Positions 60,561-64,000 of a stretch of DNA of 64,000 nt are shown piece after piece (the first letter of the stretch is position 1; each line of letters begins with the position of its first letter). The position numbers and the translations under genes were made by a program. The notes beneath the pieces were generated by a model. It made no database searches, was not told the origin of the DNA, and saw only the letters and a list, made by a program, of their open reading frames with translations. The stretch lies in the NCBI RefSeq assembly GCF_002872335.1, contig NZ_NJAG01000005.1, positions 186,001 to 250,000 of the forward strand, written 5' to 3'. Source of the stretch: Siphonobacter sp. BAB-5405. GTDB taxonomy: Bacteria; Bacteroidota; Bacteroidia; Cytophagales; Spirosomataceae.

Positions 60561-61451
60561 TTAGCGACGTCCTCCTGGTCCACCGCCACGGTTTCCACCA
60601 CCTTGGCCACCACGGTTGTTGTTTCCGCCACGGTTTCCACCGCCTTGGCCACCACGGTTGTTGTTTCCGCGTCCACGGTCACCACCACCTTCACCACGAC
60701 CCCGACGGTTACCACCATCGCGATCATCTCCACCACGACCGCCACGACGATCGCCGCGATCAGAACCTCCACGAGCTTCAGCACCACCGGCGTTCAAACC
60801 AGCGTTAACTACTGAAAGATCACGCTTACCGTATACTTCTCCTTTGAAGACCCAGATCTTGATACCGATCTTTCCGTATACCGTTTGAGCTTCTGAAATA
60901 GCGTAGTCGATGTCAGCACGGAGTGTATGCAGAGGGACACGTCCTTCTTTGTACTCTTCCGTACGAGCCATTTCAGCTCCACCTAAACGGCCTGACAAGC
61001 GAACTTTAATACCCTGTGCTCCTACCCGCATAGCCGAAGCAATCGCTTGCTTCATAGCACGACGGAAAGAAATACGGGCTTCCAGTTGTTGAGCGATCGT
61101 TTCACCAACGAGTTTCGCATCTACTTCCGGACGCTTGATCTCGAAGATATTGATCTGGACATCTTTGCCCGTCAATTTCTTGAGCTCTTCTTTGATTTTA
61201 TCAACTTCGTTACCGCCTTTACCGATAACCACACCTGGACGAGCCGTGTTGATGGTTAGCGTTACCCGCTTCAGCGTACGCTCGATGATTACTTTCGAGA
61301 TCGCACCTTTAGGAATACGAGCAGCAATGTATTTACGAATCGTTTCGTCTTCTACCAGCTTTTCAGCGAAGTTCTTTCCACCGTACCAGTTGGATTCCCA
61401 ACCACGTACAATACCCAGACGAAGACCTACGGGGTTTACCTTTTGTCCCAT
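60561..61451 (-). CDS. rpsC: 30S ribosomal protein S3 with RGG/Asn-rich tail
   Basis: Residues 1-221 are a normal S3: N-terminal [22 protein letters not shown] domain with [17 protein letters not shown] (about 74-90), and C-terminal domain ending [11 protein letters not shown] tail of about 75 residues follows, made of Gly, Arg, Asn, Asp and Gln, with RGG-type sequence and a 14-residue repeat encoded by two 42-bp copies (60583-60666). RGG regions bind RNA; here the tail may contact mRNA at the entry channel, where S3 has helicase-like activity (inference). The gene is in place between rplV and rplP. Confidence 0.95.
   Translation of the reverse strand: MGQKVNPVGLRLGIVRGWESNWYGGKNFAEKLVEDETIRKYIAARIPKGAISKVIIERTLKRVTLTINTARPGVVIGKGGNEVDKIKEELKKLTGKDVQINIFEIKRPEVDAKLVGETIAQQLEARISFRRAMKQAIASAMRVGAQGIKVRLSGRLGGAEMARTEEYKEGRVPLHTLRADIDYAISEAQTVYGKIGIKIWVFKGEVYGKRDLSVVNAGLNAGGAEARGGSDRGDRRGGRGGDDRDGGNRRGRGEGGGDRGRGNNNRGGQGGGNRGGNNNRGGQGGGNRGGGPGGRR
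60583..60666. repeat. 42-bp tandem repeat (two copies) in the rpsC tail
   Basis: 60583-60624 and 60625-60666 are identical except one base. Each encodes 14 residues of the RGG/NNN tail; the period is in frame. A partial third copy starts at 60667. Confidence 0.85.
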
Positions 61452-61457
61452 GGTGTG

Positions 61458-61841
61458 TTACGCTTCCGTGTTTTCGGTTTTAGTTTCTTCTGCCTTGGCT
61501 TTGCTGGCTACAACAAGCGTTACGTGATTCGAACGCTTCCGTACCCGATACGCACGGCCCTGAGGAGCCGGACGAAGACGTTTCAGGAAAGGACCGCCAT
61601 CTACGAAAATAGTTTTTACGTACAGGTCAGCATCTTCCAGCTTCACTTCTTCGCCGAATTTCTCCTGCCAGTTTGCAATTGCCGACAGCAGCAACTTTTC
61701 CAGACGCGGAGAGCCCGACTTAGGCTGATATTTCAAAATCGCCAATGCCTTGTTTACTTTCTGGCCGCGAATCAGATCGGCAACCAGTCGCATTTTCTGG
61801 GGCGACGTCGGGACGTTATTAAGTTTTGCGATTGCTTCCAT
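61458..61841 (-). CDS. rplV: 50S ribosomal protein L22
   Basis: The 127-residue protein lines the exit tunnel. [20 protein letters not shown] and the [23 protein letters not shown] loop (the tunnel hairpin) are intact. A short tail rich in Ala, Lys, Glu and Thr ends KTENTEA. It ends 6 bp before the rpsC start, so the two are coupled. Confidence 0.97.
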   Translation of the reverse strand: MEAIAKLNNVPTSPQKMRLVADLIRGQKVNKALAILKYQPKSGSPRLEKLLLSAIANWQEKFGEEVKLEDADLYVKTIFVDGGPFLKRLRPAPQGRAYRVRKRSNHVTLVVASKAKAEETKTENTEA

Positions 61842-61847
61842 TACTAA

Positions 61848-61924
61848 GTTGTCAGTTTGTTGTTCTTAGTTTTCAGTTACCAGCGATACGCATCCGTCAA
61901 CTGAAGACTGCCAACTGTAAACTG
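61848..61924. repeat. spacer hairpin element, rpsS-rplV (shared with infA-rpmJ spacer)
   Basis: The left arm includes GTTTTCAGTTACCAG at 61869-61883, the same 15-mer as at 52413-52427, and the right arm has ACTGCCAACT at 61907-61916. The arms can pair imperfectly (about 19 of 28 positions). Confidence 0.7.
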
Positions 61925-61926
61925 GT

Positions 61927-62205
61927 TTATCGTTTTCCTTTGTCCTTTTTAGCGACGTGGCCACGGAAGTTGCGGGTCGGGGCAAACTCGCCCAGTTTAT
62001 GACCTACCATGTTTTCCGTCACGTACACGGGGATAAACTTGTTACCGTTATGCACGGCGAAAGTGTGACCCACGAAATCAGGAGAAATCATCGACCGACG
62101 CGACCAGGTTTTAATAACCGATTTCTTGCCTGACTCATTCATTACCTCCACTTTATTGGAGAGGCGAAAATCAATATAGGGGCCTTTTTTGAGTGAACGT
62201 GCCAT
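61927..62205 (-). CDS. rpsS: 30S ribosomal protein S19
   Basis: The 92-residue protein of the 30S head. [19 protein letters not shown] and [16 protein letters not shown] are diagnostic. Its ATG overlaps the rplB stop by one base (TAATG), so translation is coupled. Confidence 0.97.
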   Translation of the reverse strand: MARSLKKGPYIDFRLSNKVEVMNESGKKSVIKTWSRRSMISPDFVGHTFAVHNGNKFIPVYVTENMVGHKLGEFAPTRNFRGHVAKKDKGKR

Positions 62206-63029
62206 TATTTCTTCCGCTTGCTAATGATTAACTTGTTGGATGCCTTCTTCTTGTCGCGAGTTTTCTTACCTTTCGCTAACAGACCCTTACGTGAGCGTGG
62301 GTGTCCTCCAGAAGCCCGGCCTTCACCACCACCCATCGGGTGATCAACTGGGTTCATTGCTACACCACGAACGCGGGGACGACGACCTAACCAACGACGG
62401 CGACCTGCTTTACCCAGGCTTTCGTTCATGTGGTCGGCATTCGATACTGAACCTACGGTTGCAATACCTGAACCCAGTACCATACGGGTTTCGCCTGAGG
62501 GAAGTCGCAGAATTACGTATTTCGATTCACGTCCTACAATCTGAGCGTACGTACCAGCACTACGGGCCATCTGACCACCTTTGCCTGGCTTCAACTCAAT
62601 GTTGTGAACAATCGTACCGATGGGCAGAGCCATCAGAGGAGATGCGTTACCTACTTCAGGAGCTACGCCTTCACCCGCTACGATCGTCTGACCTACGGTC
62701 AAACCTTGGGGAGCGATGATGTAGCGTTTTTCGCCATCTGCGTATTGAACTAACGCAATACGAGCCGAACGGTTAGGATCGTACTCGATCGTTTTTACTT
62801 CTGCTGAAACGCCTTGTTTATCGCGTTTGAAATCGATAATCCGGTATTTACGCTTGTGTCCACCACCGATGTAACGCATCGCACGGCGACCCTGATCGTT
62901 ACGACCACCTGATTTTTTCAGAGGCTCTAAGAGGCTCTTCTCAGGTTTGCTAGCCGTAATTTCGTTAAACGTCGGGGCCGAACGAAAGCGGGTTCCCGGC
63001 GTAACAGGCTTCAACTTCTTGATTGCCAT
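62205..63029 (-). CDS. rplB: 50S ribosomal protein L2
   Basis: The 274-residue protein helps join the subunits and supports peptidyl transfer. [21 protein letters not shown] starts it, and the [23 protein letters not shown] block, containing the highly conserved His, is intact. It overlaps rpsS by one base. Confidence 0.97.
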   Translation of the reverse strand: MAIKKLKPVTPGTRFRSAPTFNEITASKPEKSLLEPLKKSGGRNDQGRRAMRYIGGGHKRKYRIIDFKRDKQGVSAEVKTIEYDPNRSARIALVQYADGEKRYIIAPQGLTVGQTIVAGEGVAPEVGNASPLMALPIGTIVHNIELKPGKGGQMARSAGTYAQIVGRESKYVILRLPSGETRMVLGSGIATVGSVSNADHMNESLGKAGRRRWLGRRPRVRGVAMNPVDHPMGGGEGRASGGHPRSRKGLLAKGKKTRDKKKASNKLIISKRKK

Positions 63030-63033
63030 TGGA

Positions 63034-63105
63034 TTAATTGCTACGGTCAGGCTATGTCCTCCACTGCCAGCCTAACCTGTTCAAAACGCATCCTGGAGGA
63101 GGGGG
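63034..63105. repeat. spacer inverted repeats, rplW-rplB
   Basis: GGTCAGGCT and AGCCTAACC (one mismatch) and, overlapping them, TCCTCCA with TGGAGGA can form alternative stems in this 84-bp gap. Confidence 0.5.
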
Positions 63106-63113
63106 ATGTTGAA

Positions 63114-63401
63114 TTAAATGCCTTGATAGAAATCGATTACTTCACCTTCGGCAACAGTAACGATCGCTCTCTTTTTGGTGGAAGTAAAGCCAGCCGTGAT
63201 TTTGGTACGCGTGCTACGAGATTTTTTCTTCCCGATTTGACGAACCGTATTCACTGACTCAACCTTCACACCGTACATTTTTTCGATGGCCTTCTTAATC
63301 TCGACCTTGTTGGCCGTAAGAGCCACTTCGAAGCCGTACTTTCCTTGCTCGTTCTGAGCCGTTGACTTTTCAGTCAGGAGCGGGCGAATGATGATGCTCA
63401 T
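63114..63401 (-). CDS. rplW: 50S ribosomal protein L23
   Basis: The 95-residue exit-site protein, docking point for trigger factor and SRP. IIIRPLLTEKSTAQNEQGKYGFEVA is standard; the conserved Glu for chaperone docking is present. It follows rplD by 41 bp. Confidence 0.96.
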   Translation of the reverse strand: MSIIIRPLLTEKSTAQNEQGKYGFEVALTANKVEIKKAIEKMYGVKVESVNTVRQIGKKKSRSTRTKITAGFTSTKKRAIVTVAEGEVIDFYQGI

Positions 63402-63442
63402 AATCTTTTGTCGTTAATCTCCAGGCCTTTCGGACCAACGGA

Positions 63443-64000
63443 TTAGTTCAATAATGCTTCGATTTTCTCTAACGCTCCTTCAGCAATGATCAAACGATCA
63501 GCATTCAGTAAAGCGTAGGTAGTCAACTGATCTGCGGGCAGCACGTTGGCTTTAGGCAGATTCCGAGCTGACAGGAATACATTGTTGTCAGCCGTCGGCA
63601 GAACCAGCAGGGTTTTCGTTTCACCCGCCTGGAAGGCGTTCAGAACCGAAATGTATTGCTTGGTCTTAGGAGAATCGAAAGTGAAGTTTTCGACAACGGT
63701 TACTACGCCGTCTTTCGCTTTAGAAGCCAGAGCTGATTTACGAGCCAGGCTTTTCACTTTCTTATTCAGTTTGAAGGAGTAATCGCGGGGCTTAGGACCG
63801 AATACGCGAGCACCACCTTTGAAAATGTTAGCTTTGAAAGAACCGTGACGAGCTCCGCCGGTACCCTTCTGACGCATCAGTTTGCGGGTTGAGCGGGAAA
63901 CTTCCCAACGTTCTTTAGCTTTGTGCGTACCCTGACGCTGATTAGCCAAGTATTGCTTTACGTCGAGCCACATTACGTGCTCGTTAGGCTCAATTGCAAA
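63443..64000 (-). CDS. rplD: 50S ribosomal protein L4 (partial, N-terminus outside the window)
   Basis: The frame stays open to the window edge: upstream of the internal ATG at 63973 it reads FAIEPNEHV before MWLDVKQYLANQRQG, so the real start lies beyond 64000. About 185 residues are visible. KGTGGARHGSFKANIFKGG is the conserved tunnel loop, and the C-terminal ADRLIIAEGALEKIEALL is complete. L4 represses its own operon in E. coli; the leader needed to judge that here is off the window. Confidence 0.95.
   Translation of the reverse strand, partial: FAIEPNEHVMWLDVKQYLANQRQGTHKAKERWEVSRSTRKLMRQKGTGGARHGSFKANIFKGGARVFGPKPRDYSFKLNKKVKSLARKSALASKAKDGVVTVVENFTFDSPKTKQYISVLNAFQAGETKTLLVLPTADNNVFLSARNLPKANVLPADQLTTYALLNADRLIIAEGALEKIEALLN

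Noticed and set aside
60512-60888. Open frames opposite the rpsC tail (His- or Pro-rich)
   Set aside because: They are shadows of the low-complexity Gly/Arg repeat; no start site or known domain.
1-64000. tRNA or rRNA genes
   Set aside because: No cloverleaf signature such as a GGTTCGAATCC-type T arm with matching acceptor stem was seen on either strand by reading; a tRNA search program would confirm.

Overview
The window reads as chromosomal DNA of a Bacteroidota bacterium, most likely order Cytophagales (Spirosoma/Siphonobacter-like). The signs are a TonB-dependent receptor paired with a DUF4249 lipoprotein, a protein with a type IX secretion (T9SS) C-terminal signal, membrane-bound LytTR regulation, Bacteroidetes-type promoters (TTTG, then TAnnTTTG), short lipoprotein signals, few Shine-Dalgarno sites, and the phylum-typical S10-spc-alpha gene order. 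The genus is an inference; no 16S or marker comparison could be run. Base composition looks near 50% GC, with one clearly AT-richer small gene at 7907-8269.

Layout. 1-7.7 kb: tail of a gamma-glutamyltransferase, an RluA-type pseudouridine synthase (minus), a MoxR ATPase and a very large alpha-2-macroglobulin-like lipoprotein. 7.7-12.4 kb: an AT-rich orphan gene between two diverged direct repeats, an OmpR/sensor-kinase pair and a SulP anion transporter. 12.5-25 kb: a T9SS-exported Ig/PKD-repeat protein, a Tat-exported class V aminotransferase, rhomboid protease plus membrane LytTR regulator, a DUF2306-like membrane protein behind candidate operator repeats, pncB, an FRG-domain protein, a TPR protein, an MFS carrier, a molybdopterin-fold protein and a di-haem cytochrome c peroxidase. 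25-36 kb: S9 peptidase, DEAD-box helicase, SRPBCC and NTF2-like proteins, a GNAT/carbon-nitrogen hydrolase pair, GH39 glycosidase, two unknown proteins and nadB. 36-48.7 kb: exported rhodanese-thioredoxin, Kup, an SDR epimerase, Crp/Fnr regulator, TonB receptor plus DUF4249 lipoprotein, carA, M20 amidohydrolase.

48.7-64 kb, all minus strand: the ribosomal protein operon from rplD (cut by the window edge) to rplQ, including secY, map, infA and rpoA. Two small genes, rpmJ and rpmD, were located directly from the sequence. S14 and L36 are both zinc-free types. S3 carries an unusual RGG/Asn-rich tail with a 42-bp tandem repeat, and L17 has an acidic/alanine tail.

The most unusual structure is in the spacers of this operon. 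Almost every gap of 55 bp or more holds an inverted repeat able to form a hairpin. Most are unrelated in sequence, but two spacers share a recognisable element. The second most interesting signal is a set of three direct repeats downstream of the LytTR gene, around the promoter of the next gene. No CRISPR array, tRNA, rRNA, prophage or intact insertion sequence was seen, and I found no multi-gene defence or biosynthetic system. The spacer hairpins are the best candidate for something undescribed.
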